DNA of 64,000 nt from positions 555,362-619,361 of the forward strand of contig OZ247489.1 of the NCBI GenBank assembly GCA_965233535.1, read 5' to 3'. A program made the position numbers and the translations under genes. Every line of letters begins with the position of its first letter. The first letter of the stretch is position 1. The notes below the pieces were generated by a model. It did not search any database. It was not told the DNA's origin and worked only from the letters and a program-made list of their open reading frames with translations. Shown in pieces: positions 7,948-17,535 of this stretch. Source of the stretch: Cytomitobacter sp965233535. GTDB taxonomy: Bacteria; Pseudomonadota; Alphaproteobacteria; CAJXXZ01; 1604HC.

Positions 7948-8799
7948 ATGAATATTCAACAACCAACTGATCAAACAATTGCTAAGGCTGCAGACGCTGA
8001 AGTAAGTACATCAGAAGCGCCTGAGAGCGCACAAAATGTGGAGTCAATATTAAAGTTCACTTTTTCAAACTTGAAAGATGCTGGATTACACTTTGGACAT
8101 AAAACAAACAGAGTGAACAGAAATATGATGACATACATTTTTGACGAAAAAGATGGAATCCATATCATTAACTTAGGTAAAACATTTCAACTTCTTAAGT
8201 CAGCAGTTGCTGCAATCAGAAAATGTGTTGCCAAAAATGGAAGAATCTTATTTGTAGGTACACAACATCAATCTAAAGATGCTGCTAGAGATGCTGCAAA
8301 GCAATGTGCTCAATATTTCATCGTAAAGAAATGGCCTGGTGGATTTTTAACTAACTGGAAAACTATGTCTAAATCCATTCAACATATGAAAGATTTGGAA
8401 AAGCAACTTGATGAAGGTTACTATGACAATCATAAGAAGCATGAACAAATCAAAATCAAAAGAGCTTATGATAAAGAAGCTGAATTGTATGAGGGTGTTA
8501 GAGATATGCGTGGACTTCCAGACATGCTTGTAATTACTTCATACCATGAATTAACTGCAGTAAAAGAAGCTCAAAAATTGGGTATCCCTATAGTATTATT
8601 ATTAGATACAGATGGTAACCCTCAAGGAATTGAATATCCAGTACCTGGAAATGATGATTCAATATTAGCTGTAGATTTATTCTGCACACTATGTTCTAGA
8701 GCTGCTCTTATTGGTATTCATGATGAACAAGAAATTCTAAAGCAAAAAGAAGAAGCTAAGAAACAAAGAGAAGAAAATGCAAAAGAGGAGTCAAAATAA
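7948..8799 (+). CDS. rpsB: 30S ribosomal protein S2 with N-terminal extension
   Basis: 283 residues. The S2 core starts near residue 38 with NLKDAGLHFGHKTNRVN and continues through FVGTQHQSKDAARDAA, WPGGFLTNWKTM and LPDMLVITSYHE. Before it is an extra acidic, Ser/Ala/Glu-rich segment of about 35 residues that ordinary S2 lacks. The ATG at 7948 has a GAAGGAG site, so the extension is real rather than a misplaced start. It ends in a Lys/Glu-rich tail. The stop overlaps the tsf start by one base. Confidence 0.95.
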   Translation: MNIQQPTDQTIAKAADAEVSTSEAPESAQNVESILKFTFSNLKDAGLHFGHKTNRVNRNMMTYIFDEKDGIHIINLGKTFQLLKSAVAAIRKCVAKNGRILFVGTQHQSKDAARDAAKQCAQYFIVKKWPGGFLTNWKTMSKSIQHMKDLEKQLDEGYYDNHKKHEQIKIKRAYDKEAELYEGVRDMRGLPDMLVITSYHELTAVKEAQKLGIPIVLLLDTDGNPQGIEYPVPGNDDSILAVDLFCTLCSRAALIGIHDEQEILKQKEEAKKQREENAKEESK

Positions 8800-9623
8800 T
8801 GGTCACAGTAGCACAAGTTAAATCTTTAAGAGCACGTACTGGTGTTGGACTTAATGCATGTAAAGATGCATTAGTTGCATCAAATGGTGATGAAGAAAAG
8901 GCAATTGATCTTTTAAGACAAAAAGGAATTGCTTCTCAAAACAAAAGAGCTGACAAAGATGCATCTGAAGGTATTGTTGCCATGAAATTAGATGGAAATG
9001 CTGGTACTTTGCTTTCATTACGATGTGAAACTGATTTTGTTGCTAGAAACGAACAATTTTGGGGTGTTGCTAGAGACTTATGCTCTCTTTCAATAGTTAA
9101 TTCCAAAGAGTTAGAGCATCAAGCACTTAATGGAACAAAAGTTTCTGACAGATTAGCAGAGTTGCAAGTAGTTACAAAAGAGAATGTTCAATTAGGAGAA
9201 GTGATCACTCTAAAAGCGCAAGACAGTACATTTGTGCATGGTTATGTACACGGATCTGTAGGTTTGGCTAAAAACATCGGAAATTTTGGTGTATTAGTTA
9301 GAACTTCTAGCGCAGATGTAGAATTTGGAAAATTCATTGCAATGCACATTGCAGCAATGAACCCTGAAGTATTAGCTGATTCTGACTTAACAGAGGAAAC
9401 TTTGGAAAGAGAAAAAGCAATTGCAATGAGCCAAGTTGATGCTAACAAACCTCAAGAGATCATTGAAAAAATGGTTCAAGGAAAAATACAAAAAGCTTTG
9501 AAAGACAGAGTATTGTTAAATCAACCATATGCGTTTAATACAAAGTTGACAGTAGAGCAATTTGCAAAAGAATCTGGCATCCAAATTATAGAATTTAAAA
9601 AGATTATTATTGGAAAAGCTTAA
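8799..9623 (+). CDS. tsf: Elongation factor Ts
   Basis: EF-Ts recycles EF-Tu by exchanging GDP for GTP. The 274-residue protein has the N-terminal UBA-like domain (VKSLRARTGVGLNACKDAL), the signature TDFVARNEQF that contacts EF-Tu, and the conserved core HIAAMNPEVL. Overlapping TAATG junctions with rpsB and pyrH imply translational coupling. Confidence 0.95.
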   Translation: MVTVAQVKSLRARTGVGLNACKDALVASNGDEEKAIDLLRQKGIASQNKRADKDASEGIVAMKLDGNAGTLLSLRCETDFVARNEQFWGVARDLCSLSIVNSKELEHQALNGTKVSDRLAELQVVTKENVQLGEVITLKAQDSTFVHGYVHGSVGLAKNIGNFGVLVRTSSADVEFGKFIAMHIAAMNPEVLADSDLTEETLEREKAIAMSQVDANKPQEIIEKMVQGKIQKALKDRVLLNQPYAFNTKLTVEQFAKESGIQIIEFKKIIIGKA

Positions 9624-10282
9624 TGTTTTCAGGGTGTGGTTTAATTAAGATTTCTGGAGCTTATTTTAATGAGCACTTAAAATCTCTTATAACCTTCCTT
9701 GATAACAATAAAAATCAAAATCTAGTTTTAATGGTAGGTGGAGGCAATATTGTGAGAGGTAGGTCTTTTACAAATTCCAAGAGATTGCTAAAAGACAGAA
9801 TGGGTATTTTAAGCACTTTAATTAATGCAATTGATTTAGCTGATAAACTTTCTGAATTAAACATTGAGTCATATATAACATCTCCAATTTGTAATGAAGA
9901 TGTTATCAATCAATACAATCCTATTGCTATCAAAAGAATAATTAACCAAAACAAAATACAAGTAATTGTGTGTGGAGGTTTAGGTTGGTGTGGAAATGTA
10001 AGCACAGATACAGCTATGGTGATTAGAGGCTTAGAATTATCTTGTAATTGGGTATGTAAAGCATCTACAGTTGGTGGAGTTTTTGATGATGATCCACAAC
10101 ATAATTCATCTGCAAAATTATTAAATCAATTAACTTATGATGATGCTTTACAATATAATGCATATGATAAGTCAGCTGTTCTAATAGCTAAAGAAAACAG
10201 CTTGCCATTAGTAGTGTCTAGTTTAAGCGAGCTTACAAAAGCTCTATCTAATCAAGATGGAAATTTCACTATAGTTAATTAA
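9623..10282 (+). CDS. pyrH: UMP kinase (short form)
   Basis: UMP kinase phosphorylates UMP to UDP. It shows the amino-acid-kinase fold motifs: LIKISGAYF near the N-terminus (usually KxSGEAL), VGGGNIVRG, then RMGILSTLINAIDLAD, NVSTDTAMVIRGLEL and ASTVGGVFDDDP. At 219 residues it is shorter than the usual 235-245, and the Glu of KxSGE is replaced by Ala-Tyr. It stands in the standard place between tsf and frr, but two extra genes are inserted before frr. Confidence 0.9.
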   Translation: MFSGCGLIKISGAYFNEHLKSLITFLDNNKNQNLVLMVGGGNIVRGRSFTNSKRLLKDRMGILSTLINAIDLADKLSELNIESYITSPICNEDVINQYNPIAIKRIINQNKIQVIVCGGLGWCGNVSTDTAMVIRGLELSCNWVCKASTVGGVFDDDPQHNSSAKLLNQLTYDDALQYNAYDKSAVLIAKENSLPLVVSSLSELTKALSNQDGNFTIVN

Positions 10283-10348
10283 CTATATTTTTCACTTAAA
10301 GCATATATTGGCTTTAGAATTTTGAAAATTTTCTTTTAATGAAGAACA

Positions 10349-11023
10349 GTGTTCTCTCAATTCGCAACACAAACAAACTCTTTTCTACCTTACATAATGC
10401 AAATTTTCTGTACATATACTAGAATAGTGGTAGTGAGTTTTATTGTAATAGCAAATTGGAAAGATTCAGGGAATCAGTTATCTATTGATCAAGCATCATA
10501 CTATAAAGGACATGCAAAACTAGATTATATTTTATGCCCTAATGAAACTTTTATTCAAAATTTATCAACTAAGTATTTATCACTTTGTATGCAAAATTTA
10601 AAAGAATGCTGTGATATAAGTTCAATATATAAATATGTTTTATGTAACCATGCATCTCATATTACAGGAAATTATGATGCAGTTAAAATTATTCAAAAAA
10701 TAGACACAATTGGATTAGTTCCAATTATTTTTGTGAAAGATTATAATGAAGCAGTTAAATTATGCAATATCTCTAATAGGGGAATCATTGTTTTCGAGTC
10801 ACATGAGTATATTGGACAAGATAATAGTATGAATTTAGATGATGTACGAGAAGAGATTAACCAAATTAAAAGCATAACAGATAAAAAAATTTGTTATGGA
10901 GGATCATTAAACGAATCTAATTATAAAAATTTTATTCCATATGTTGATGGATTATGTTTTGGTAGGTTAAGCAGATCTCCTATATTTAATAATGTTTTAG
11001 AAGATTTAAGTGTTTTAGTATGA
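10349..11023 (+). CDS. tpiA: Triosephosphate isomerase, divergent and short
   Basis: The frame opens with a GTG at 10349. Family alignment suggests the real start is downstream, at ATG 10397 or GTG 10433, because TPI normally has only a few residues before NWK. Numbered from 10349, the catalytic triad appears retained: Lys38 in ANWKDS, His101 in CNHASH (usually GHSERR) and Glu150 in VFESHE (usually YEPVWAIGTG). YGGSLN and the phosphate-loop DGLCFGR are also present. The catalytic loop sequence is strongly altered. Activity is likely but not certain. The stop overlaps the comF start by 4 bases. Confidence 0.75.
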   Translation: MFSQFATQTNSFLPYIMQIFCTYTRIVVVSFIVIANWKDSGNQLSIDQASYYKGHAKLDYILCPNETFIQNLSTKYLSLCMQNLKECCDISSIYKYVLCNHASHITGNYDAVKIIQKIDTIGLVPIIFVKDYNEAVKLCNISNRGIIVFESHEYIGQDNSMNLDDVREEINQIKSITDKKICYGGSLNESNYKNFIPYVDGLCFGRLSRSPIFNNVLEDLSVLV

Positions 11024-11733
11024 AATTAGGGGAAATAGTAGATATTTTCTACCCAAAAGTATGTTATTTATGCAATTGTTTGCTACAAGAAAATGGATTG
11101 TGTCATTCATGCTGGAGCAAAGTTGTATTTATTCAAGATCCATCATGCATTAAGTGTGGAATTCCTTTTGAATATGAAATAGCAGAAGGTATAATTTGCG
11201 GGAAATGTATAGATAACAGCAACAACTCTTATGTTGACTTTTCAAAGTCTGTAATGAAATATGATAACAATACAAAAAAGTTGATTATGGCGTATAAGAA
11301 TCATAGCTGTTTTTATTTAACAAATTTATTTACAACATTTTTAGAAAATGCAGGTACAAAATGGTGGAATGAAATCGACTATATTATCCCAATTCCTTTA
11401 CATTATTGGCGTAGATATTGGCGTGGATATAATCAAACAGCTCTACTAGCTAATGAGCTATCTAAAAAAACTAAAACAAAGTGTTTGGAAGATGGCTTGT
11501 TGAAAGTGAAGTTCACTACAACACAAAGTAAATTTAATAAAGCACAAAGATGGCAAAATGTAAAAAATACATTTGAAATTAATTGTACATATGAAAACGT
11601 TATACAAAATAAAAATGTACTGCTTTTAGATGATATGACTACAACTGGGGCTACATTGAATTTCGCAGCTCTAGCATTAAAGAAAGGTGGGGTTTCAAAG
11701 GTATATTCTTTGACTTTAGCTAAATCAATTTAG
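11020..11733 (+). CDS. comF: ComF-family phosphoribosyltransferase-like protein
   Basis: 237 residues. The N-terminal half has four CxxC-type pairs (CYLC, CHSC, CIKC, CGKC) typical of the ComF zinc region. The C-terminal half has the type I phosphoribosyltransferase PRPP loop VLLLDDMTTTGATL, preceded by YIIPIPLHYWRRYWRGYNQ. In competent bacteria ComF helps take up single-stranded DNA; in others its role is unclear. It is coupled to tpiA through an ATGA overlap. Confidence 0.85.
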   Translation: MKLGEIVDIFYPKVCYLCNCLLQENGLCHSCWSKVVFIQDPSCIKCGIPFEYEIAEGIICGKCIDNSNNSYVDFSKSVMKYDNNTKKLIMAYKNHSCFYLTNLFTTFLENAGTKWWNEIDYIIPIPLHYWRRYWRGYNQTALLANELSKKTKTKCLEDGLLKVKFTTTQSKFNKAQRWQNVKNTFEINCTYENVIQNKNVLLLDDMTTTGATLNFAALALKKGGVSKVYSLTLAKSI

Positions 11734-11842
11734 AGAAATATATTAACTCTGATAAACTAATTTTCTGAAATATAAACTGAAATCAACCAATAGTCACTTG
11801 CACAGTAATGCGATACAAAATATGATAAATATAGGAGAAAAT

Positions 11843-12397
11843 ATGGAACAAATGAATGTACAACACTTAGAAGATAACTTGTCTAAAGCTGTGAAACACT
11901 TACAAAGTAATTTTGCAGGATTAAGAACAAATGTAGTCTCTCCAGATTTTTTGAGCCCTGTGCAAGTTGAAGCACATGGACAAATGGTACAACTTAAAGC
12001 TGTTGCCAGCATTACATTAAGAGATTCACAAACATTGCACGTGCAAGTATGGGATAAATCTATTATACGTGAAGTTGAAAAAGGAATCAGAGATAGCAAT
12101 TTAAATGTAAACCCAACATTAGAGGGAGATGCGATTTTTGTACGTATTCCACCTCTAACACAGGAAAGACGAAAAGAACTTGTCAAAACTATGAAGGAAT
12201 ATAAAGAAAGAGCAAAAATATCTATTAGAAATAATAGACATGACATAATTGCATTAGTTAAAAAATCAGAAAAAGATAAAGAAATTTCAGAGGATGAAGC
12301 AAAAAAATCTGTGAAAAACATTGATGAGATAGTGAAAAAGCATATTACAGAAGTAGACAAGCTATCAGACAAAAAAGAAAAAGACATTATGGGTTAA
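11843..12397 (+). CDS. frr: Ribosome recycling factor
   Basis: RRF splits post-termination ribosomes together with EF-G. I place the start at the ATG at 11843, which has an AGGAGA site and gives 184 residues, the normal size. A longer frame from TTG 11798 is open but unsupported. Conserved features are LQSNFAGLRTNVVSPDFLSPVQVEAHG (usually GRASP), WDKSIIREVEKGI and PPLTQERRKELVK. It follows comF after a 109-base gap, completing rpsB-tsf-pyrH-frr with two inserted genes. Confidence 0.95.
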   Translation: MEQMNVQHLEDNLSKAVKHLQSNFAGLRTNVVSPDFLSPVQVEAHGQMVQLKAVASITLRDSQTLHVQVWDKSIIREVEKGIRDSNLNVNPTLEGDAIFVRIPPLTQERRKELVKTMKEYKERAKISIRNNRHDIIALVKKSEKDKEISEDEAKKSVKNIDEIVKKHITEVDKLSDKKEKDIMG

Positions 12398-12608
12398 TCT
12401 CGTATAGTATTTAAAGACATTCTTCAAACCTTATACATATATATATGATAAATAATATATAAAATCAATTACTCGCTATATAGATTTAATGTATTTATAT
12501 AGTTTTCAATGATAATGTAGTAAAAATATTCAATTTTACTATCAAAATCAAAAATATTATTCATTTGATACTTGATTCTAGCTCTCAGTGCAGTATAATA
12601 ATCATGTT

Positions 12609-12681
12609 GCCCTTATCGTCTAGAGGCCTAGGACGCCGCCCTTTCACGGCGGTAACACGGGTTCAAATCCCGTTGAGGGTA
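12609..12681 (+). tRNA. tRNA-Glu (UUC anticodon)
   Basis: A 73-base cloverleaf starting GCCCTTATCGTCTAGAGG with anticodon TTC in CCTTTCACGG and T-arm CGGGTTCAAATCCCG. The acceptor stem has two G-U pairs. CCA is not encoded. The 3' end overlaps an inverted repeat, GTAATGC (12679-12685) with GCATTAC (12692-12698), around a T6 loop. Confidence 0.93.
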
Positions 12682-12847
12682 ATGCTTTTTTGCATTACAC
12701 TAAACAAATTTGCAACATCATATAATTTCAAATTAATTATTATACAGTAACTTCAAAAACAATGATAAATCTAATTTTATAAATAAAAGCTTAAAAATCA
12801 TAATGTTTCGTATCAAATATTATAAATCAAACTAAATAATAGAATAA

Positions 12848-13924
12848 TTAAGAGTTATTTTGCTTTGTCATAAGTTCACTAGTAATATGCTGACAAATTA
12901 TTTGCTCTCTAAGCATATAATTTTCACAAGGAAGTTTATTCTCACAAAATAGCAGCTCATATTTTTTGAACAATTTATGCCATTCATTAACATTAGGTTG
13001 CTTTTTGTTTTTGTAATTATTTTTTATATCATCACAAAATAATGAAAAATCCGTATTAACATGAGGACATCTCAACATCATGTTTTGAAATTTCCATCAT
13101 TTTTGGTGCATTTATTATACTTTGCTTATCACTTATAATAACACAAGTGCATACATATAGCATTGTCATCAAATTCACAATATTTAATAAATCACAACCA
13201 ATCGTAGAGATTAAATAAAAACATCCTATAAATTTGCAACCTTTAATAGGGTGAGAAGAGTTATTACCATATTCTGTTTTTAATATAATATTAGCAGGAA
13301 CTTTTGATTCATTCTTAAAAATATATTGAGTATCACCAAATTTTCTTAACCTATATAAAGAATTTAATTTTTCACTAGATATATTAATTGTATTGACTGT
13401 ATTAATTCTCAAACTATAATTAATTGACCTAACAAATGATAAAAATAAAATATCTGCAGTACTATTACCAGTTAAAGTGATATTTTCAACATGAGATATA
13501 GCACCATTTTTTATCTTATATTTTTCTTTTAAAGAATCTTCATGGCACATATCAAAATATATATCTAATAATATTTGCCTACTATTATCTTCAATCTCAT
13601 CTTCAGCAAATAAAAATGACATAATATGTTAGCAACATCTTTATTTAAAGCATTGATTTGTTTATATATGTCATCCTGCTTATACGCACGATACTCAACA
13701 ATAGAATACCCTATATAATCAGGTTTTTTATAAGTTTTTACAGCCATTATAAATCTTCTATAATATTGTTCCAAAAGGTATTTTTTAGATTCTGTTTGAT
13801 TTTCATAATCAGATTGATGGCACCATATAAGTGGGTTTGTTGGCTTACCCTCTAAATCATGTATTTCTAACCCAGAAAAAATATTGACTACCATACATAT
13901 CAAAAGACTTATAATTTTATTCAT
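12848..13924 (-). pseudogene. Secreted hypothetical protein gene broken by two frameshifts
   Basis: Three same-strand frames follow one another with overlaps: 13565-13924, 13056-13622 and 12848-13081. The first begins with a signal peptide (MNKIISLLICMVVNIFSGLE) and a putative mature part. Reading across, NKDVANI of frame one continues naturally into SFLFAEDEIED of frame two with a one-base change near 13627. ISK of frame two continues into MMLRCPHVNTD of frame three if one A is removed from an A4 run near 13083. The fused product would be about 350 residues. I do not recognise the family. Decay, programmed frameshifting or assembly error are possible. Confidence 0.5.
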
Positions 13925-14139
13925 GACTAATAATAAGTGTTTCGCTTCTTTCTGCTATAATTTGATATTACATAGGGTAACACTTTTTCAAATAAATTCA
14001 ATTAAGAAAAATTATCATTTTATTTGAGTAATTATTGATTGATAAGTTGAAAACAACTCAATATATTAGAAAATACTTTAAAAATAACAAAGTGTTTTTA
14101 AGATGTGAAATATAGAATTGATAATTTATATTTAATAAA

Positions 14140-14721
14140 TTAAGCAGATTGCTCACTACCTACAATTTTATTAAATTCTACACCTCTTCTAATAGAAAGA
14201 AGTTTTGGAGATTGTATCATAAACAATCCTTTAAACAATGCTTTAACAACATTATAAGGGTTATTACTTCCAATCACTTTAACTACAGCGTCTTTTACAC
14301 CCATAGCTTCTAAACATGATCTTACTACTTCACTAGCAATAATTCCTGTACCAGGCCTTGCAGCTCTTATATTTATTTTTGTTGCGCAATATTTTGCTAC
14401 AGCATCATGATGAAATGTTGTCCCAGCTTTTAAAGAAACTTTAAACATTGAGCTAGATGCCTTATCAATAGCTTTTCTAACTGCATCAGAAACTTCTTTA
14501 GCTTTTCCTAATGCATAACCAACAGTTCCATTACCATCACCAACGATAACAAAAGCACAAACTCGTTGTCTTTTTCCACCTTTAGTAACTGCAGCAATCC
14601 AGTTTAAAGACAATACATTTTTAATTAAATTATCTTGTTTTTTTCTTGGACCATCATATCTTTTATGCTTATTCATAGGTCTGCCAGTATTTGTATTACT
14701 TGTATTATTTGTATGTACCAT
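14140..14721 (-). CDS. rpsE: 30S ribosomal protein S5
   Basis: S5 works in decoding accuracy and assembly of the small subunit. 193 residues with the conserved VGDGNGTVGYALGKAKEVSDAVRKA and ARPGTGIIASEVVRSCLEAMGVKDAVVKVIGSNNPYNVVKA patterns (shown in part). It is the last gene of this minus-strand ribosomal cluster here. The usual followers rpmD and rplO are absent, and secY lies 49 kb away. Confidence 0.96.
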   Translation of the reverse strand: MVHTNNTSNTNTGRPMNKHKRYDGPRKKQDNLIKNVLSLNWIAAVTKGGKRQRVCAFVIVGDGNGTVGYALGKAKEVSDAVRKAIDKASSSMFKVSLKAGTTFHHDAVAKYCATKINIRAARPGTGIIASEVVRSCLEAMGVKDAVVKVIGSNNPYNVVKALFKGLFMIQSPKLLSIRRGVEFNKIVGSEQSA

Positions 14722-15083
14722 TAGAAATCCAATCCATTCTCTCTTGCAGATTCAGCCAAAGCTTCAATACAACCATGCATCTTCCACCCTCCTATATCAC
14801 ATATGACTTTTGAAATTCCATCTTTTTGTAGTTTTTCAGCTATTACTTTACCAACTACTTTAAATGCTTCAACACCATATGGTTTGATATCTTTTGGGAA
14901 GTCCTTAGAACTGGAACCAAAAGAAGCAATTGTTGAATGCTTTTGATCATCAATAGCTTGTACATATACAAACTTATTAGACTTAAAGATAGAAAGTCTA
15001 ACTCTACCACCAGCATTTCTAATTTGCAATTTATATCTTTTTCTTCTTTGCCTTCTTTGAAAGGCTACGCTCATCCTAGACAT
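14721..15083 (-). CDS. rplR: 50S ribosomal protein L18
   Basis: L18 binds 5S rRNA. 120 residues, with RLSIFKSNKFVYVQAIDD and the C-terminal GYKxHGx-type region (IGGWKMHGCIEALAESARENGL) typical of the family. It shares single-base overlaps with rplF and rpsE. Confidence 0.95.
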   Translation of the reverse strand: MSRMSVAFQRRQRRKRYKLQIRNAGGRVRLSIFKSNKFVYVQAIDDQKHSTIASFGSSSKDFPKDIKPYGVEAFKVVGKVIAEKLQKDGISKVICDIGGWKMHGCIEALAESARENGLDF

Positions 15084-15619
15084 TATTTCTTACCTGCTTT
15101 CGGAGTAACTATTCTGTTACCCAATATTTTACCACCCTTATATGGAGTTGGGACACGATAAGACTCAATCTCCGCAGCAACTTGACCAACATCTTCTGAT
15201 CTAATTCCAGTGATTTCTATAAATTGTTTTGAACAAGTGACTTTTACTGAACTTTTAATAACATGCTTTATAGGGTGACTATAAGCTAATGCCATTTCCA
15301 AAACACCGTCATCATTCATAAATGCCTTGTAACCAGTACCAGACAATTCTAAAGTCTTTTTATATGGTGTTGTAACACCTTTTATATAAGAAACTATTTT
15401 TGCTCTAATTGTTCCAAGCATTGGAAAATGCTTTCTCTTATATTTATCATCCATAGACAAAGCTATTGATTTTTTATCTACATTTAGGTCAATGTTCAAA
15501 AAAGATGGAATATCAATAGAAATAGATCCTTGAGGACCTTTTATAGTTAATTCACTGCCATTTAAAACACATGAAATAGAGTCAGCAAATACAACTGGAT
15601 TCCTTGCAAGTCTAGACAT
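15083..15619 (-). CDS. rplF: 50S ribosomal protein L6
   Basis: 178 residues, normal for L6, with the duplicated fold. The N-terminal part reads MSRLARNPVVF. The C-terminal rRNA-binding repeat ends with SYRVPTPYKGGKI followed by a Lys-rich tail (usual form RxPxPYKGKGI). It overlaps rpsH and rplR by one base each. Confidence 0.95.
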   Translation of the reverse strand: MSRLARNPVVFADSISCVLNGSELTIKGPQGSISIDIPSFLNIDLNVDKKSIALSMDDKYKRKHFPMLGTIRAKIVSYIKGVTTPYKKTLELSGTGYKAFMNDDGVLEMALAYSHPIKHVIKSSVKVTCSKQFIEITGIRSEDVGQVAAEIESYRVPTPYKGGKILGNRIVTPKAGKK

Positions 15620-16005
15620 CAGTAAACCTCACACAAAAGTTCGCCACCAATGCCTTTAGAATAAGCAGCATTATCAGACAAAACACCTTGAGAAGTACTA
15701 ATTATAGAAAGAGCAAAGTTTTTTCTTCTTAAATTCTTCAATTCTTCAGATTTAACATATACTCTCCTAGAAGATTTTGACTTTCTTTTCATTTCTCTAA
15801 TTACAGGAACACCTCTAGAGTCATATTTCAAAGAAATAATAAGCTCTCTGTCTCCTTCTTCAACTCCACTAATAAAACCTTCATCTTCCATGACTTTTAA
15901 AACACTTTTGATAAGCTTAGACTTCTTACTTGCAACTGTAGTTTTACCTACTAATCCTGCATTTCTTATTCTAGCTAAAGTGTCAGATATTATATCGTTA
16001 TTCAT
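15619..16005 (-). CDS. rpsH: 30S ribosomal protein S8
   Basis: 128 residues. S8 binds 16S rRNA helix 21 and in many bacteria autoregulates the spc operon. The start MNNDIISDTLARIRNAG and the C-terminal STSQGVLSDNAAYSKGIGGELLCEVY are diagnostic. Confidence 0.96.
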   Translation of the reverse strand: MNNDIISDTLARIRNAGLVGKTTVASKKSKLIKSVLKVMEDEGFISGVEEGDRELIISLKYDSRGVPVIREMKRKSKSSRRVYVKSEELKNLRRKNFALSIISTSQGVLSDNAAYSKGIGGELLCEVY

Positions 16006-16015
16006 AATTAACTCC

Positions 16016-16321
16016 TCACCAACTCGCTTGCTCTACACCAGGCAAAAACCCAGCAAGTGCAAACTCTCTTATTTTATGCCTACAAATTCCAAACTCTCTA
16101 TGCACACCCCTAGGCCTTCCTGTTAATGCACATCTTCTTCTATATCTAATAAGAATGCTTTTTCTTGGCAAAGAATTCAATTTTTTTATAGCTTCTGTTT
16201 TTTCAGGCCAAGCTAAATTTGGATCCTTAATTTGCTTTTTTAATTCTTTTCTTTGTTCTAAGAACTTTAAACCTAATTCTAATCTTTTAGCATTTCTGCT
16301 ATACATACTTTTCTTAGACAT
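16016..16321 (-). CDS. rpsN: 30S ribosomal protein S14 (zinc-free type)
   Basis: 101 residues, the long C-minus form: the CxxC zinc pairs of the short form are absent. RYRRRCALTGRPRGVHREFGICR and the following REFALAGFLPGV identify it. It overlaps rplE by 8 bases. Confidence 0.95.
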   Translation of the reverse strand: MSKKSMYSRNAKRLELGLKFLEQRKELKKQIKDPNLAWPEKTEAIKKLNSLPRKSILIRYRRRCALTGRPRGVHREFGICRHKIREFALAGFLPGVEQASW

Positions 16322-16862
16322 CGTGAGTCCTTTCTTTAAATGGGAAACCTAAAGCAAGTAATAATTGCTTACAGTGCGCATCCGTAGTTGCTGAAGTAAT
16401 TAAAGATATGTTCATTCCAAAAGAAAACATATCTCCACTTTCCAAGAAAACTTCATGATCTTTAATACCAAAGTTATAATTACCACTACCATCAAAAGAG
16501 TTAACAGAAACACCATGGAAATCTCTTACTCTTGGCAATGCAATGTATACCAACCTGTCAATAAAGTTATACATTTTTGCACCTCTTAAAGTAACAAACA
16601 CACCAGAACTCATACCTTCTCTTACAGAGAAACCAGCAACAGATTTTTTAGCTTTAGCAACAACAGGCAATTGAGCTGTCATTTTTTTGATTTCTTCAAA
16701 CATATAATCTATTTTATGTTGATCTTTCAAATATTTTCCACAACCAGCACTAACTACAACTTTTAATAATTTTGGAACAGCTAACGCGTTACTTAAATTC
16801 AAATCTTTTTGCAATTCTGCAGTAATTGAAGATGTAAACAATGACCCTAAACGACTACTCAT
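16314..16862 (-). CDS. rplE: 50S ribosomal protein L5
   Basis: L5 contacts 5S rRNA and forms a bridge to the small subunit. 182 residues, with VPKLLKVVVSAGCG, AKKSVAGFSVREGM and RDFHGVSVNSFDGSGNYNFGIKD, the last part closely matching the family pattern. Confidence 0.96.
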   Translation of the reverse strand: MSSRLGSLFTSSITAELQKDLNLSNALAVPKLLKVVVSAGCGKYLKDQHKIDYMFEEIKKMTAQLPVVAKAKKSVAGFSVREGMSSGVFVTLRGAKMYNFIDRLVYIALPRVRDFHGVSVNSFDGSGNYNFGIKDHEVFLESGDMFSFGMNISLITSATTDAHCKQLLLALGFPFKERTHDV

Positions 16863-17170
16863 GATCTAACCTCTTTACCAGAAGACTTAAATACTAAGCT
16901 CTTCTTGTCCCCATCAAAAACATATTTAGTTCTTGCAGGCTTTCCTTCAGAAATATGTGACACATTAGAAATATCAATAGGTCTTTCTACTTCAAGTATT
17001 CCACCTTGAGAGTTGTTATCACTTTTTCTATGAAGTTTTTTAATATTAATTCCTTTTAACAATACTTGCATTGCGTTCTTATCTACTTTCAAAACTTCAG
17101 CAACCTTGCCTTTGTCTTTTCCAACAGTAACAATAACTTTATCGCCTTTTTTAATTCTTAAACTAACCAT
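16859..17170 (-). CDS. rplX: 50S ribosomal protein L24
   Basis: 103 residues with the N-terminal KOW motif (RIKKGDKVIVTVGKDKGKVAEVLKV) and the following GINIKKLHRKSDNNSQGGILEVERPI. It initiates assembly of the large subunit. It overlaps rplE by 4 bases. Confidence 0.95.
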   Translation of the reverse strand: MVSLRIKKGDKVIVTVGKDKGKVAEVLKVDKNAMQVLLKGINIKKLHRKSDNNSQGGILEVERPIDISNVSHISEGKPARTKYVFDGDKKSLVFKSSGKEVRS

Positions 17171-17535
17171 TAGTGCACCTCTTGAGCTCTGGAAACAATA
17201 GTTGGATCAACATTTTTACATTCTCTAGCAACAGAGCCTAATACTCTAGTTCCAACCATTTTGCCACTTTCTGACAGCAAAACTGCAGCATTATCATGAC
17301 TCATGAATTTAACTCCACTTCCTCTAGAAGTAGCAGCTTTAACTCTAACAATTACAGCTTTATGCACAGTTCCTTTTGCCACATTAGAATTAGGCTCAGC
17401 GCTAATAACGCTAACTTTAATTATATTCCCTACTCCAGCATGACCACGAGGACCAACACCTACTAAACCGATACATCTGAATTTTTTAGCTCCAGAATTA
17501 TCCGCAGAATTAAGCACTGTGAATTTCCATATCAT
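17170..17535 (-). CDS. rplN: 50S ribosomal protein L14
   Basis: 121 residues. LNSADNSGAKKFRCIGLVGV and the C-terminal GTRVLGSVARECKN are diagnostic. It is one of the most conserved large-subunit proteins and lies at the intersubunit bridge. It overlaps rpsQ by 4 bases. Confidence 0.96.
   Translation of the reverse strand: MIWKFTVLNSADNSGAKKFRCIGLVGVGPRGHAGVGNIIKVSVISAEPNSNVAKGTVHKAVIVRVKAATSRGSGVKFMSHDNAAVLLSESGKMVGTRVLGSVARECKNVDPTIVSRAQEVH

Noticed and set aside
7971..8168. Minus-strand frame opposite rpsB
   Set aside because: Shadow of the strongly coding rpsB frame; no homology pattern of its own.
11794..12387. Long minus-strand frame (197 residues) opposite frr
   Set aside because: Ser/Phe-rich composition is the mirror of the Lys/Glu-rich frr coding frame, which has all RRF motifs.
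12679..12698. Intrinsic terminator after tRNA-Glu
   Set aside because: The stem is good but the T-run is in the loop and none follows the stem; it also overlaps the tRNA 3' end.
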